Below, in pieces: positions 18,064 to 27,838 of a DNA stretch of 64,000 nt (positions within the stretch are counted from its first letter, which is position 1; each line of letters opens with the position of its first letter). The DNA comes from Psychrobacter urativorans. GTDB lineage: Bacteria; Pseudomonadota; Gammaproteobacteria; Pseudomonadales; Moraxellaceae. The position numbers and the translations under genes are program-made. The stretch spans positions 1-64,000 of the forward strand of contig NZ_CAJHBT010000014.1 of NCBI RefSeq assembly GCF_904846675.1. The letters run 5' to 3'. The notes beneath the pieces were generated by a model that saw nothing but the letters and a program-made list of their open reading frames with translations, did no database searches and was not told the origin of the DNA.

Positions 18064-18091
18064 TTGCAATATTTGGTCAAACCCTTACAAT
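18064..18091 (+). promoter_or_regulatory. Possible pheS promoter
   Basis: -35 TTGCAA (4 of 6), a 16-nt spacer and -10 TACAAT (5 of 6), about 20 nt before the pheS start. The short distance would give a very short leader. Confidence 0.35.
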
Positions 18092-18107
18092 TACTAGATT
18101 GTCTTAA

Positions 18108-19181
<1,074 letters not shown>

Positions 19182-19271
19182 ATACTTTGAGTAGCAAGCC
19201 AGTATCAAGATGTAAAGAGATCGGTCGTAACGGCCATTGCATTTATTTTGACATTCTTATCCGAGATATCT

Positions 19272-21692
19272 ATGAAAATTAGCGAACAGTGGCTACGTCA
19301 ATGGGTAAACCCTGCCAACACCAGTGAGCAATTGGCCGAACAGCTAACCATGGCTGGGCTTGAGATTGATGACCGTTATGCGGTCGCGCGTGACTTTAAT
19401 GGCGTGGTAGTTGGTGAGGTTATCAGCGTTGAGCCGCATCCAGATGCCGATAAACTGCGCGTGACTCAGGTCAATATTGGTAACGATGCGCCGATACAAA
19501 TTGTATGCGGTGCACCCAATGTTTATGTTGGTATGAAAGCGCCAGTCGCCACCGTTGGTGCAGTATTGCCCACGAATGACAGCCAAGGCTTCCATATTAA
19601 AGCAAGCGAGCTGCGCGGTATCGCCTCAAACGGCATGCTATGCGGCGCCTCTGAGATTGACTTAACAGACTCGATAGACGGTTTGCTTGAATTGCCAGAG
19701 GATGCCCCGGTTGGCACTGATATTCGTGAATACTTAGGTTTAGACAACCAAATATTTGATATTGCAATCACTCCTAACCGTGGAGATTGCTTTAGCGTAC
19801 GCGGTATCGCTCGCGAAATATCAGTGATTAATGATTTGGCTGTACAGACTCCCGATATTCCTAATATTCCTGAGACTGAGCCGCAAGTGTTCGACAATGT
19901 TAATTCTACGCCTGCCGTAACTGTGAGTGCGACGGCAGCTTGTCCGCGCTATTTATTACAGTCGATTAATGATATCGATCGCAGTATTGATACTCCTAAA
20001 TGGATGCAAGATGCACTGATACAGTCAGGGCTACGCTCGCATAACTTTTTGGTCGATGTGACCAACTATGTGCTGATGGAGCTTGGGCAACCACTACATG
20101 CTTTTGATGCCGATACTATTGTCGGTAGCATTAATGTGCGTTTAGCGCAACCAAAAGAGACCATTACCTTACTTAATGAGCAGACCATTAGCCTAGCTGG
20201 TGATGAATTGGTTATTGCCGATGATAAAGGCGTGCTGGCACTAGCCGGTATTATGGGTGGCCAGCGTAGTAGCGTGACTGATAATACGACTAATATTGTG
20301 TTAGAAAGTGCTTTCTTTAGCCCCTTAACCATTGCCGGGCGTGCCCGTCGTTTTGGTCTACATACGGATGCCTCGCAGCGTTTTGAGCGTGGGGTTGATT
20401 TTGAGTTGCCAGCACTGGCTCTGGCGCGTGCGTGTGATTTAATTATCAGTATTACTGGTGGACAAGCAGGGCCAATAGCCAAATCTGAACACAGTGAGCA
20501 ACTGCCAGCGCGTAGCCCTATTACCTTACCGATAGCTAAAGTTCGCGATGTTATCGGTATTGAAATCGCACCGGATTTGATGGTACGTATTTTAACCCAA
20601 TTAGGACTTATCGTAGAACAAACGCCGGACGCGCTTATTTGTACGCCGCCATCGTATCGCTTTGATATAAGTATTCCCGAGGATTTGATTGAAGAGATTG
20701 CCCGTATTTATGGCTACGATAATATCCCAAGCACCTTGCCGCATTTGCAAGTCAGCATGGATTATGATGATACTGCCGATTTGACTTACGAGATGAAACT
20801 GGCCTTAGTTGATGCTGGCTACATGGAAGCGATTAGTTTTAGCTTCAGTGATGCTAAGTTAGAAGCTTTGATTGATGATGAAGCATTAGGTGAAGTATTA
20901 GCACTTGCCAATCCGATCTCTAGTGACTTGGCAGTGATGCGCCGTACCTTATTATCAAGCTTACTGCCATGTGTGCAATACAATCTTAATCGTCAACAGT
21001 CTCGGGTGCGCTTTTTTGAAACCGGACTCAGTTTTGTTGGTCGTAGCATCAGCGACTTAGTACAAACCCCAAGTATAGCTTTGGTAGCGGTTGGCAATGT
21101 CTGGGGTGAACAAGCCTATCAGAATCGGGCATTAGATTTTCATGATCTCAAACACGATGTTGAGCAATTACTTCCCGCACAGCTTGATAGCGCGCGTATT
21201 CGCTATGAGCGTAGTGAGCTAGATTTCTTACATCCTGGCCAAAGCGCTAAGTTATATATCGACGAGCATTATATTGGCTGGCTCGGTCAATTGCATCCCA
21301 ATACTGCTAGACAGCTGGATTTGCCGGTGACTTGGGTTGCCCAACTAGAGTTAGCACCGCTGTTAACGCTAGCCCGTGAGCAGCATGGCATAGTAACGCC
21401 AAGCAAATTTCCACAAGTGCGCCGCGATATTGCTATTTTAGTGGACAGTGATATCAGCGTGCAGACCTTGCAAGCGACTATTCGTGAGTCTGCCGGAGCG
21501 TTATTGACAGACTTATGGTTGTTTGATGTTTATCAAGGTGAAAACGTACCTACCGGTCAGCGCTCATTGGCTTTTGCCATTACTTGGCAAGATAAGAACC
21601 AAACGCTATCTGATGAGGCGGTTAAAATAATTACTGATAAAGTCATTACCGCTTTAACTACGCAGCATGGCGCGCAGCTTCGCGATAGCTAA
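19272..21692 (+). CDS. pheT: Phenylalanine--tRNA ligase beta subunit
   Basis: An 806-residue partner of PheS. Domains in order: the EMAP/tRNA-binding domain (about 40-150, VGEVISVEPHPDADKLRVTQV); the B3/B4 editing domain that clears Tyr-tRNA-Phe (about 210-395, including GIMGG); B5 (about 400-475); the catalytic-like core; and a C-terminal anticodon-binding FDX-ACB domain (about 710-805, PSKFPQVRRDIAILVD). Length is usual (E. coli 795). The frame begins at 19248, but ATG 19272 gives the canonical MKISEQWLRQWV. It forms a unit with pheS. A hairpin lies between it and ihfA. Confidence 0.97.
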   Translation: MKISEQWLRQWVNPANTSEQLAEQLTMAGLEIDDRYAVARDFNGVVVGEVISVEPHPDADKLRVTQVNIGNDAPIQIVCGAPNVYVGMKAPVATVGAVLPTNDSQGFHIKASELRGIASNGMLCGASEIDLTDSIDGLLELPEDAPVGTDIREYLGLDNQIFDIAITPNRGDCFSVRGIAREISVINDLAVQTPDIPNIPETEPQVFDNVNSTPAVTVSATAACPRYLLQSINDIDRSIDTPKWMQDALIQSGLRSHNFLVDVTNYVLMELGQPLHAFDADTIVGSINVRLAQPKETITLLNEQTISLAGDELVIADDKGVLALAGIMGGQRSSVTDNTTNIVLESAFFSPLTIAGRARRFGLHTDASQRFERGVDFELPALALARACDLIISITGGQAGPIAKSEHSEQLPARSPITLPIAKVRDVIGIEIAPDLMVRILTQLGLIVEQTPDALICTPPSYRFDISIPEDLIEEIARIYGYDNIPSTLPHLQVSMDYDDTADLTYEMKLALVDAGYMEAISFSFSDAKLEALIDDEALGEVLALANPISSDLAVMRRTLLSSLLPCVQYNLNRQQSRVRFFETGLSFVGRSISDLVQTPSIALVAVGNVWGEQAYQNRALDFHDLKHDVEQLLPAQLDSARIRYERSELDFLHPGQSAKLYIDEHYIGWLGQLHPNTARQLDLPVTWVAQLELAPLLTLAREQHGIVTPSKFPQVRRDIAILVDSDISVQTLQATIRESAGALLTDLWLFDVYQGENVPTGQRSLAFAITWQDKNQTLSDEAVKIITDKVITALTTQHGAQLRDS

Positions 21693-21744
21693 GCGCGAAA
21701 GATTAATAATATCCAACATAACTTTTATTGGGTAGTATAACCAA

Positions 21745-21784
21745 CAGTTAGCCAAGTAGCGATATATCGTTACTTGGCTAACTG
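21745..21784 (+). other. Long hairpin between pheT and ihfA
   Basis: CAGTTAGCCAAGTA and TACTTGGCTAACTG are perfect 14-bp arms around GCGATATATCGT, which itself pairs. The only imperfection is one G-U. The following bases (CTTATTAATAAAGG) are not U-rich enough for a clear terminator, though it may still end pheST transcripts or protect the 3' end. Confidence 0.75.
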
Positions 21785-21816
21785 CTTATTAATAAAGGAT
21801 TTTATGCTAGATTGTG

Positions 21817-21845
21817 TTAAAATTTCAGTAAGAATCCTTTATAAT
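21817..21845 (+). promoter_or_regulatory. Promoter for ihfA
   Basis: -35 TTAAAA (4 of 6), a 17-nt spacer and a perfect -10 TATAAT at 21840-21845. It lies about 115 nt upstream of the ihfA start, so ihfA need not depend on read-through from pheT. Confidence 0.55.
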
Positions 21846-21958
21846 AGTAAGGCTTATCCACCGAAGCAGTCGGCAGTATTACTATTACCCATTATGTTAA
21901 ATGTCATACTGTTAAATAATGATAGCCCGCCATCACGACATAGCAAAGGAGTCGTACT

Positions 21959-22258
21959 GTGAGTACCTTAACTAAATCTGACATGATTGAGCATTTAATG
22001 CATCAGCTTAACCTCACCCGTCAAGAAGGGCGCTGTTTGGTTGAGAGTTTTTTTGATGAATTATCAGAAAGCTTAATCGATGGAAAAGAGGTCAAACTCT
22101 CAGGCTTTGGTAACTTTGAGCTTAAAGATAAAAACAGCCGTCCAGGTCGTAACCCAAAGACGGGTGAGCCTGTGGATGTTTCTGCGCGCCGCGTGGTGAC
22201 GTTTAAAACAGGACAGAAGTTCCGCCAAAAGGTTGATGAGCGTTTATTTGACATTTAA
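21959..22258 (+). CDS. ihfA: Integration host factor subunit alpha
   Basis: A 99-residue DNA-bending protein that pairs with IhfB and shapes promoters, origins and recombination sites. The HU/IHF fold is clear, with LSGFGNFELKDKNSRPGRNPKTGEPV including the DNA-intercalating proline loop and the C-terminal RRVVTFKTGQKFRQKV. It starts with GTG at 21959, 9 nt after AGGAG; no ATG in frame fits the family start MSTLTKSDMIE. The order pheS-pheT-ihfA is the classic gammaproteobacterial arrangement. No terminator follows; an ATCAGC/GCTGAT palindrome sits just after the stop. Confidence 0.97.
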   Translation: MSTLTKSDMIEHLMHQLNLTRQEGRCLVESFFDELSESLIDGKEVKLSGFGNFELKDKNSRPGRNPKTGEPVDVSARRVVTFKTGQKFRQKVDERLFDI

Positions 22259-22518
22259 TCATTAACTATGACAATCAGCGAGCTGATGGATCTTTGTCTA
22301 TCAAAATATTATGTGCTCACTCACATATTAAGTCATAACTAATCTAAGCTGATAGTCCAGAGAATATTGAACGTTTCTTTTTCGATCTACAACAAGCGTT
22401 TTTAATAAAGGCTTAGAGAATTAGTGCTGAGCTGTTTAGGGCTCAGAGCATAAAACTTCATTTACGTAGCATATCGTTATGGTAGTGCTCGCCTAGTTGT
22501 ACGCATTGAGTTTAAGAA

Positions 22519-22782
22519 ATGAACAATAGTAATGTATTTAGAGGCTGTGATTTGGTTCGAGAAGAGATTAAAAGTCAAAATCTAGGTGTGTTACCATGAA
22601 AAGTCAGCGCATTGGACTTCTTGATTACTTCTATAGGACATTATTTCAATCGTAAAGCATCTAATGTTAATTATGAAATGCCAAAGTTAGTCTTGTTAGC
22701 TTTAGCACAAAAAACTCAGAGCTATACTGGCAGTTGCCTATCATTCGATATTGATGAATTCTCTAAAACGATTAAATGCTAA
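22519..22782 (+). pseudogene. Small ORF interrupted by one in-frame TGA, unidentified
   Basis: One frame runs from ATG 22519 for 26 codons to TGA at 22597-22599, then continues open for 60 codons to TAA at 22780. The codons on both sides look coding-like (for example GHYFNRKASNVNYEMPKLVL after the TGA, with several aromatic and charged residues). An 87-residue gene broken by a nonsense change fits, as would two chance frames. No strong ribosome-binding site is visible. The remainder of 22259-22873 shows no gene. I do not recognise the product. Nothing suggests selenocysteine insertion. Confidence 0.3.
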
Positions 22783-22873
22783 CTTGGATACTTTTATTTT
22801 TGTCAATTTCATCGTAGTCATTTATGTGGCTATAGCGTTCAATTAAAATTTAGCCAACCAATCGGAGTACTAT

Positions 22874-23383
22874 ATGGAACTAGAACTGGCTGGGCTTTCA
22901 GAAGAAGACAACTTAAACATGCACGATGGCGAGCGTATTATCCTACGTTTAACTTATATTAGTCGTTATAACACCAGTAATGCAAATATCGAAGTCGCGC
23001 GTATTCTCGAGCAAGCGCAACGAAACAATGAGCGCAAAGGTATTACTGGGGTATTGGTGATTAATGAAAACTATTTTCTCCAGAGTATCGAGGGCGCAAG
23101 ACCTATCATTAATGAGCTATTACGAGAATTAGTTAAGGATGATCGACATTTTTCGTTGCAAGTTATTGAATGTCGTGAAGTTGAGCAGCGGCGTTGGAAT
23201 AAGTGGTCAATGAAATATTTAACTCTCGGCGATCAGGATATAGAATATGTGCTTAAGTTCTCAGCAGGCACTGACTTTAATCCTTATCTAATGAGTACCT
23301 CTCAAATAATGATGTTTATTGACACACTATCGGAACTTCAAGGGCAACGAGAGAAATATGCATTTGAGATGAAAAAGTCTTAG
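22874..23383 (+). CDS. Short BLUF-domain blue-light photoreceptor, first of a tandem pair
   Basis: A 169-residue protein that is essentially one FAD-binding BLUF domain (about residues 22-115) with a helical C-terminal tail and no fused output domain. The residues of the BLUF photocycle are all identifiable: Tyr28 in LTYIS, Asn52 in NNERKGITG, Gln70 in FLQSIEG, and Trp111/Met113 in WSMKY. Such short BLUF proteins (for example BlsA of Acinetobacter, SlrPixD) act through partner proteins. GGAG lies 6 nt before the ATG. The second BLUF gene follows after 49 nt. Both carry a shared DFNPYL motif after the domain, suggesting a common partner surface. Confidence 0.93.
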   Translation: MELELAGLSEEDNLNMHDGERIILRLTYISRYNTSNANIEVARILEQAQRNNERKGITGVLVINENYFLQSIEGARPIINELLRELVKDDRHFSLQVIECREVEQRRWNKWSMKYLTLGDQDIEYVLKFSAGTDFNPYLMSTSQIMMFIDTLSELQGQREKYAFEMKKS

Positions 23384-23432
23384 TTTTTAAGCAGCCGACT
23401 AAACTCAATATAATTTATGCGAGAGACAATAT

Positions 23433-23870
23433 ATGGCACAAACCACTTCAGATGCTCATATTTTAGTGAGCATGACATATGTTAGCCGCGCAAACCAAGA
23501 TATGTCGCCTAAAGAACTGGGTGAAATTCTGCAGCAGGCCCAAGATAACAATGCTACCAACGGCATTACCGGCATACTGATTTTCAATAATAGTATTTTT
23601 CTGCAAACCATTGAAGGGTCGAGAGCGCAGATTAATCGTTTGTTGTATAGTCTAATTGCAGATCAGCGACATCATGATTTACAACTACTTGAAACTCGTG
23701 AACTGGAGTATAGAGAGTGGCCGAAATGGTCGATGAATTATGTACCCCCAACCAAAGAAAATGCGGCGATCTATCTTAAATACTCTACTACTATCGATTT
23801 TAATCCATACTTACTAAGTGCAGGATCAGCACGAGATTTGATGAGTGAACTTAGTATTCAACAAATATAA
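23433..23870 (+). CDS. Short BLUF-domain blue-light photoreceptor, second of a tandem pair
   Basis: A 145-residue paralogue of the preceding gene with the same layout: a BLUF domain at about residues 10-103, then a short helical tail containing DFNPYLLS. The photocycle residues are kept: Tyr16 in MTYVS, Asn40 in NNATNGITG, Gln58 in FLQTIEG, and Trp99/Met101 in WSMNY. It lacks the roughly 12-residue acidic N-terminal stretch of the first copy and differs clearly in sequence, so the duplication is not recent. It is probably co-transcribed with the first, and a strong bidirectional terminator follows. Confidence 0.93.
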   Translation: MAQTTSDAHILVSMTYVSRANQDMSPKELGEILQQAQDNNATNGITGILIFNNSIFLQTIEGSRAQINRLLYSLIADQRHHDLQLLETRELEYREWPKWSMNYVPPTKENAAIYLKYSTTIDFNPYLLSAGSARDLMSELSIQQI

Positions 23871-23889
23871 TAGGTAGGATTACAGGCAT

Positions 23890-23919
23890 AAAAAAAGAGA
23901 GCACAGGCTCTCTTTTTTT
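23890..23919. terminator. Bidirectional terminator between BLUF gene 2 and the acidic lipoprotein gene
   Basis: GAGAGC/GCTCTC with a 4-nt loop, flanked by seven A on the left and seven T on the right. It gives a U-tract in either direction between convergent genes. Confidence 0.9.
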
Positions 23920-23955
23920 CACTACAATAGGGGTTTATTGTATAAACAATAAAAC

Positions 23956-24318
23956 TTACTGAGCTGGCTCACCTTCAATAACAACAACTTCGTCAGCTGC
24001 GTTAGCGGCATCAGTGTCAGTATCATTAGCCATATCCAAGTTGGTTGTAGTGCTATCAACAGGAACTTCAGCGTCCATTTCGTCAGTACCAGTAGCAACT
24101 TGTGCATCAGCAATAGCTGATTCAGCATCGGCAACAGCAGTTTCAGCATCAGCAGTAGGTACGCCTGCATCAGCGTCGTTTAGCTCTTCTGAAGCATCTT
24201 GCACGTTTTCTTGCGCGTCAGATAAATCTTCAGCAGCGTTTTCTTTGTTGCTATCACAAGCAGTTAAGCCCATAGATGCAGCCATGATACCAGTAAGTGC
24301 AAGTAATTTAAGTTTCAT
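23956..24318 (-). CDS. Small acidic, alanine-rich lipoprotein
   Basis: A 120-residue predicted lipoprotein. A signal peptide (MKLKLLALTGIMAASMG) ends in the lipobox LTAC, and the cysteine is followed by DSNK; Asp at +2 would favour retention at the inner membrane by the enteric rule. The mature part is low complexity (Ala, Asp, Glu, Thr, Val), with heptad-like repeats DAETAVADAESAIADAQV that may form a coiled coil, and it ends GEPAQ. The start is ATG 24318 with GGAG upstream; the frame begins five codons earlier. I do not recognise the family. Composition resembles the membrane protein at 51666. Confidence 0.8.
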   Translation of the reverse strand: MKLKLLALTGIMAASMGLTACDSNKENAAEDLSDAQENVQDASEELNDADAGVPTADAETAVADAESAIADAQVATGTDEMDAEVPVDSTTTNLDMANDTDTDAANAADEVVVIEGEPAQ

Positions 24319-24956
24319 ATAAGTATTCTCCAAAAAATGAAATGAGCAGTAACTACGACAAAAGGTTGAGCTTTCAATATTTTTCGTTTTTCGAAAGTCA
24401 ACTTGTCTTAGTCGCAGCTACTCAGCTTTCAAGTATTCTATACCTTTTCATTTGAAATGAAAAGAGCTTATACGATTAAGTAACAATAAAGTAGTAATTA
24501 ATAATCAACAGCAGCATTTTCATATGAATTTCAACACAACATACGAAGACATAATCCATATAATAAACGAGAATGCCTAAGTTAAAGCCAAGTATAATTT
24601 GGGATGAGAATAATATTTTTTCCATTAGAATATTGAATGAGCTATTAAGTGATGTTTGCTAGACAACTAAATTTGAGTAATATACATCTCATAGACAGAT
24701 GGTTTCTATTAGCTTAAAAAGCTATTTATAGGAATATTAACAACAAACCCTAGGAACTTCTCAAAGGTGTCAGGACGTATGTCCCCTAATAACAATAATT
24801 TAATAAGAACGACCTAATACAAGAAATTAATGATATTAAATAGGGCAATAATATAGCCTATAGCTACTATAAGGTTAAAAAAACTGATGTTATTCGATTG
24901 GTTTTTTAAACTATTTTCGTTAATAATAGTAAATTGTGCATGCTTAAGGAAAAAAT
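24319..24956. other. Intergenic region between the acidic lipoprotein gene and ypfJ
   Basis: 638 AT-rich bases between divergent genes, with no credible gene. A perfect inverted repeat, CTTTTCATTT/AAATGAAAAG with a single G between, lies at 24444-24464, about 125 nt upstream of the lipoprotein start, and is a candidate operator. Confidence 0.5.
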
Positions 24957-25853
24957 ATGAAATGGCAAGGTAGACAAGGTAGCTCTAACGTACGTACGAG
25001 TAGTGGCGGTGGCAAAATGATCGGTGGTGGCATCGGTGGTATTATCATTGCCGGTATTTTGTGGCTAGTATTTGGGGTCAATCCGATGACGGCCCTACAG
25101 ACTGGTCAAGTGATGGCTGGCGGGGTAGGTGGTAACAGCACAACTCAACCTGCAACCGATGACAGTCGCGATACTCGGTTCGTCAAAGTTGTGTTGGCCG
25201 ATACCGAGGCCGTTTGGCATCAGGTGTTTAATGAGGGTGGACAGACTTATCAAGAACCTTCATTGGTTCTTTTTGATGGACAGGTTAGGTCGGCATGTGG
25301 CAGTGCCACCTCAGCGACAGGGCCATTTTATTGCCCAAGTGACCAAACCGTATATTTGGACACCTCATTTTTTGTAGAGATGCGTCAAAGCTTTGGTATT
25401 AGCGGCGATCAGCAAGGCTCAGGCGATGCCGAAAATCGAGGTAAAGCTGGCGATTTTGCCCAAGCTTATGTTATCTCGCATGAGGTTGGCCATCATGTAC
25501 AAACCCTTTTAGGTATCACTCAGCAAGTGAACGAAGCTAGTCGTCAGGTAACGCGGGTACAGGCGAATAAATTATCCGTAATGCAAGAGTTACAGGCCGA
25601 TTGCTTCGCTGGGGTTTGGGCAAACCGTAATGAATCATTAGTGGCTGGCGGTTTTTTAGAAGCTGGTGATGTCGATGAAGCAATTAATGCTGCTGGACAA
25701 ATTGGTGATGATCGTCTTGCGCAGGCTAGTGGCCGTACTGTAACGCCAGATAGCTTTACTCATGGTACCAGTCAACAGCGGATTCAGTGGTTCACGCGTG
25801 GTTTAGAAAGTGGGAGCGTACAGTCTTGTGATACCTTTAGCGGGGCTTTATAG
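24957..25853 (+). CDS. ypfJ: YpfJ / KPN_02809 family neutral zinc metallopeptidase
   Basis: A 298-residue membrane-anchored protein. The short cytoplasmic start MKWQGRQGSSNVRTSSG is followed by a glycine-rich transmembrane helix (about residues 20-42). The zinc motif HEVGHH is at about residue 173, with a second acidic region ELQADCFAGVWA as the third-ligand segment, and CGSATSATGPFYCPSDQ earlier. All are standard for this family, whose substrates are not known. It is monocistronic. A very long perfect hairpin follows 27 nt after the stop, shared with the convergent gene. Confidence 0.92.
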   Translation: MKWQGRQGSSNVRTSSGGGKMIGGGIGGIIIAGILWLVFGVNPMTALQTGQVMAGGVGGNSTTQPATDDSRDTRFVKVVLADTEAVWHQVFNEGGQTYQEPSLVLFDGQVRSACGSATSATGPFYCPSDQTVYLDTSFFVEMRQSFGISGDQQGSGDAENRGKAGDFAQAYVISHEVGHHVQTLLGITQQVNEASRQVTRVQANKLSVMQELQADCFAGVWANRNESLVAGGFLEAGDVDEAINAAGQIGDDRLAQASGRTVTPDSFTHGTSQQRIQWFTRGLESGSVQSCDTFSGAL

Positions 25854-25879
25854 TTGAGGCTTTAAAGGTTCAAAATGGC

Positions 25880-25945
25880 TATAATGCTTAAAACTAAAAA
25901 AGCCTACAATCCAGATTGTAGGCTTTTTTAGTTTTAAGCATTATA
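25880..25945. terminator. Perfect 31-bp inverted repeat acting as bidirectional terminator
   Basis: The two 31-base arms (25880-25910 and 25915-25945) are exact reverse complements with a 4-nt loop CCAG. The core GCCTACAAT/ATTGTAGGC is flanked by A6/T6, giving terminators in both directions. The outer 15 bp (TATAATGCTTAAAACT/AGTTTTAAGCATTATA) exceed what termination needs. Confidence 0.92.
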
Positions 25946-25983
25946 AACAAATCTAGATTTGAGTTATAATGGTGGTTTAGTTC

Positions 25984-26232
25984 TTATCTGTTATTGTCGA
26001 GAATATAAGCACCTGCGCCACCGAGTGCAGCACCACCGAGTGCGCCACGAGCAATGCCTTTGCTGTCGCTGCCACTTTTGATAAGAGCACCAGCGGCTGC
26101 GCCAGCGGCCGCGCCTTTAGCAGTATTGCTCAAATTGCCGTTGTGTCCATATCCACCAGTTGAGTTACAGCCACCCATGATAAGAGCAGAGCTAGTAATG
26201 GCAGTCATTGCGATAGTTTTAGCAAATTTCAT
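25984..26232 (-). CDS. Glycine-zipper lipoprotein
   Basis: An 82-residue predicted lipoprotein. A signal peptide (MKFAKTIAMTAITSSALIMGG) is followed by a lipid-attachment cysteine and a Gly/Asn/Ser spacer. A glycine zipper then covers about residues 37-77 (KGAAAGAAAGALI, GALGGAALGGAGAYIL) with GxxxG spacing typical of outer-membrane SlyB/YMGG-like proteins. Such proteins insert into or span the envelope, but no specific role is known. ATG 26232 begins the signal peptide. It converges on ypfJ and shares its terminator. Confidence 0.83.
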   Translation of the reverse strand: MKFAKTIAMTAITSSALIMGGCNSTGGYGHNGNLSNTAKGAAAGAAAGALIKSGSDSKGIARGALGGAALGGAGAYILDNNR

Positions 26233-26515
26233 ATTATCACCTATTAGTTCATCAAGTTAAGTCATCAAAATTAAAATACGTCACCTTTAGTACTATTTAT
26301 CTTATTAACAGTACTTTAACAAAGTGTATTTATACCATGCCTAATATTAGCCTGTTTCTAACCTTCTGGACGTAGTAGAAACGCTAAGCTTTGCAAATAA
26401 GATGTAAGAGATGTTGCCACTCTGTATCATTGGTAGTGCGTTCACTTTGTATTCTTGTATTTAGTATCAGAGTAAGCTAACTGTTTTCAAGCTTGCTATG
26501 GATATAAATATAAGC
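26233..26515. other. Intergenic region upstream of the glycine-zipper gene
   Basis: About 280 bases between the glycine-zipper gene and the rho terminator. No gene or strong structure is seen. The glycine-zipper promoter should lie here. Confidence 0.4.
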
Positions 26516-26543
26516 GAAAAAAAGACCACCATGAGGCGATCTT
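26516..26543 (-). terminator. Terminator after rho
   Basis: Minus-strand stem AAGATCGCC/GGTGGTCTT with two G-U pairs, a TCAT loop and seven U, 27 nt after the rho stop. Confidence 0.8.
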
Positions 26544-26569
26544 CTTATAGAACAAGCTCTAAGCGCAGA

Positions 26570-27838
26570 TTAATTTTGTGATTTACGCTTCATTTGCTCA
26601 AAAAATTCATCATTCGTTTTAGCTTCTTTTAAGCGATCGAGTAAGAATTCAGTCGCTTGTACGCCGTCCATCGGTTGTAGTAATTTACGTAAAATCCATA
26701 CTTTGCGTAGCTTATCTTCATCAAGCAGACGCTCTTCGCGGCGAGTACCTGATTTTTTGATATTAATCGCTGGGAAAACGCGTTTTTCGGCCAGATCACG
26801 CTCAAGGGTAATTTCTTGGTTACCCGTACCTTTGAATTCTTCAAAGATAACGCTATCCATTTTACTACCGGTATCAATAAGGGCACTGGCAATAATGGTT
26901 AAACTACCACCTTCCTCGACGTTACGTGCAGCACCGAAAAAGCGCTTTGGACGCTCAAGGGCATTGGCATCAAGACCACCGGTCAGTACTTTACCTGACG
27001 AGGGAATAACGGTGTTATAAGCACGAGCAAGTCGGGTAATCGAATCTAGTAAGATAACCACATCTTGCTTATGTTCTACCAGACGCTTGGCTTTTTCGAT
27101 AACCATATCGGCTACTTGTACGTGACGCTGGGGCGGCTCATCAAAGGTCGAGGCAACCACTTCACCACGTACCGTCCGTACCATTTCGGTCACCTCTTCT
27201 GGGCGTTCATCAATCAGTAGTACAATCAAATAACACTCAGGATTGTTACGGGTGATGGATTGAGCGATGGTTTGTAGCAGCATGGTCTTACCTGCTTTTG
27301 GCGGCGCGACAATAATAGAGCGCTGACCTTTACCGATAGGAGCAATTAGGTCGATGATACGACCCGTCAAATCCTCAGTAGTCCCGTTACCAAGCTCTAA
27401 TTTAAGATGCTCAGTTGGGAATAGTGGGGTTAAGTTTTCAAAAATAAGTTTATGGCGTGAGCGGTCTGGCGTATCAAAGTTGATTTCACCAACTTTCAAT
27501 AGCGCAAAATAGCGTTCGGAGTCTTTTGGCGGACGGATAGTGCCCGCAATGCTGTCACCCGTCTTAAGACTAAAACGGCGAATTTGGCTGGGGCTGACAT
27601 AAATATCATCAGGACCGGCTAAATAAGAGCCTTCGGATGAGCGCAAAAAGCCAAAACCATCCGGTAGCACTTCCAGTACGCCATCCCCATAGATAGCTTC
27701 GCCATTACGAGCATGCGTTTTTAGAATCGCAAAAATAATGTCTTGTTTACGGCTACGCGCCATATTATCAAGACCCATTTCTTTAGCGATAGACAACAGC
27801 TCAGCGATTGATTTTTTCTTTAATTCAGTTAGATTCAT
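26570..27838 (-). CDS. rho: Transcription termination factor Rho
   Basis: A 422-residue hexameric RNA helicase. The N-terminal Rho-N domain ([18 protein letters not shown]) and the RNA-binding cold-shock-like domain ([18 protein letters not shown] to about residue 120) lead to the ATPase: Walker [13 protein letters not shown] near 180, catalytic [12 protein letters not shown], Walker [17 protein letters not shown], and the Q-loop/R-loop [20 protein letters not shown]. Length matches E. coli (419). The frame begins 16 codons earlier (27886), but ATG 27838 is the family start. It is transcribed from a good promoter at 28191-28220, leaving a long leader. Confidence 0.98.
   Translation of the reverse strand: MNLTELKKKSIAELLSIAKEMGLDNMARSRKQDIIFAILKTHARNGEAIYGDGVLEVLPDGFGFLRSSEGSYLAGPDDIYVSPSQIRRFSLKTGDSIAGTIRPPKDSERYFALLKVGEINFDTPDRSRHKLIFENLTPLFPTEHLKLELGNGTTEDLTGRIIDLIAPIGKGQRSIIVAPPKAGKTMLLQTIAQSITRNNPECYLIVLLIDERPEEVTEMVRTVRGEVVASTFDEPPQRHVQVADMVIEKAKRLVEHKQDVVILLDSITRLARAYNTVIPSSGKVLTGGLDANALERPKRFFGAARNVEEGGSLTIIASALIDTGSKMDSVIFEEFKGTGNQEITLERDLAEKRVFPAINIKKSGTRREERLLDEDKLRKVWILRKLLQPMDGVQATEFLLDRLKEAKTNDEFFEQMKRKSQN

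Noticed and set aside
21774..21962. 62-codon ORF upstream of ihfA
   Set aside because: It contains the predicted ihfA promoter and its Shine-Dalgarno sequence, and the product looks random.
22519..22782. In-frame TGA as a selenocysteine codon
   Set aside because: There is no SECIS-like stem directly after the TGA, no selenoprotein context and no known family; a nonsense mutation or chance is simpler.
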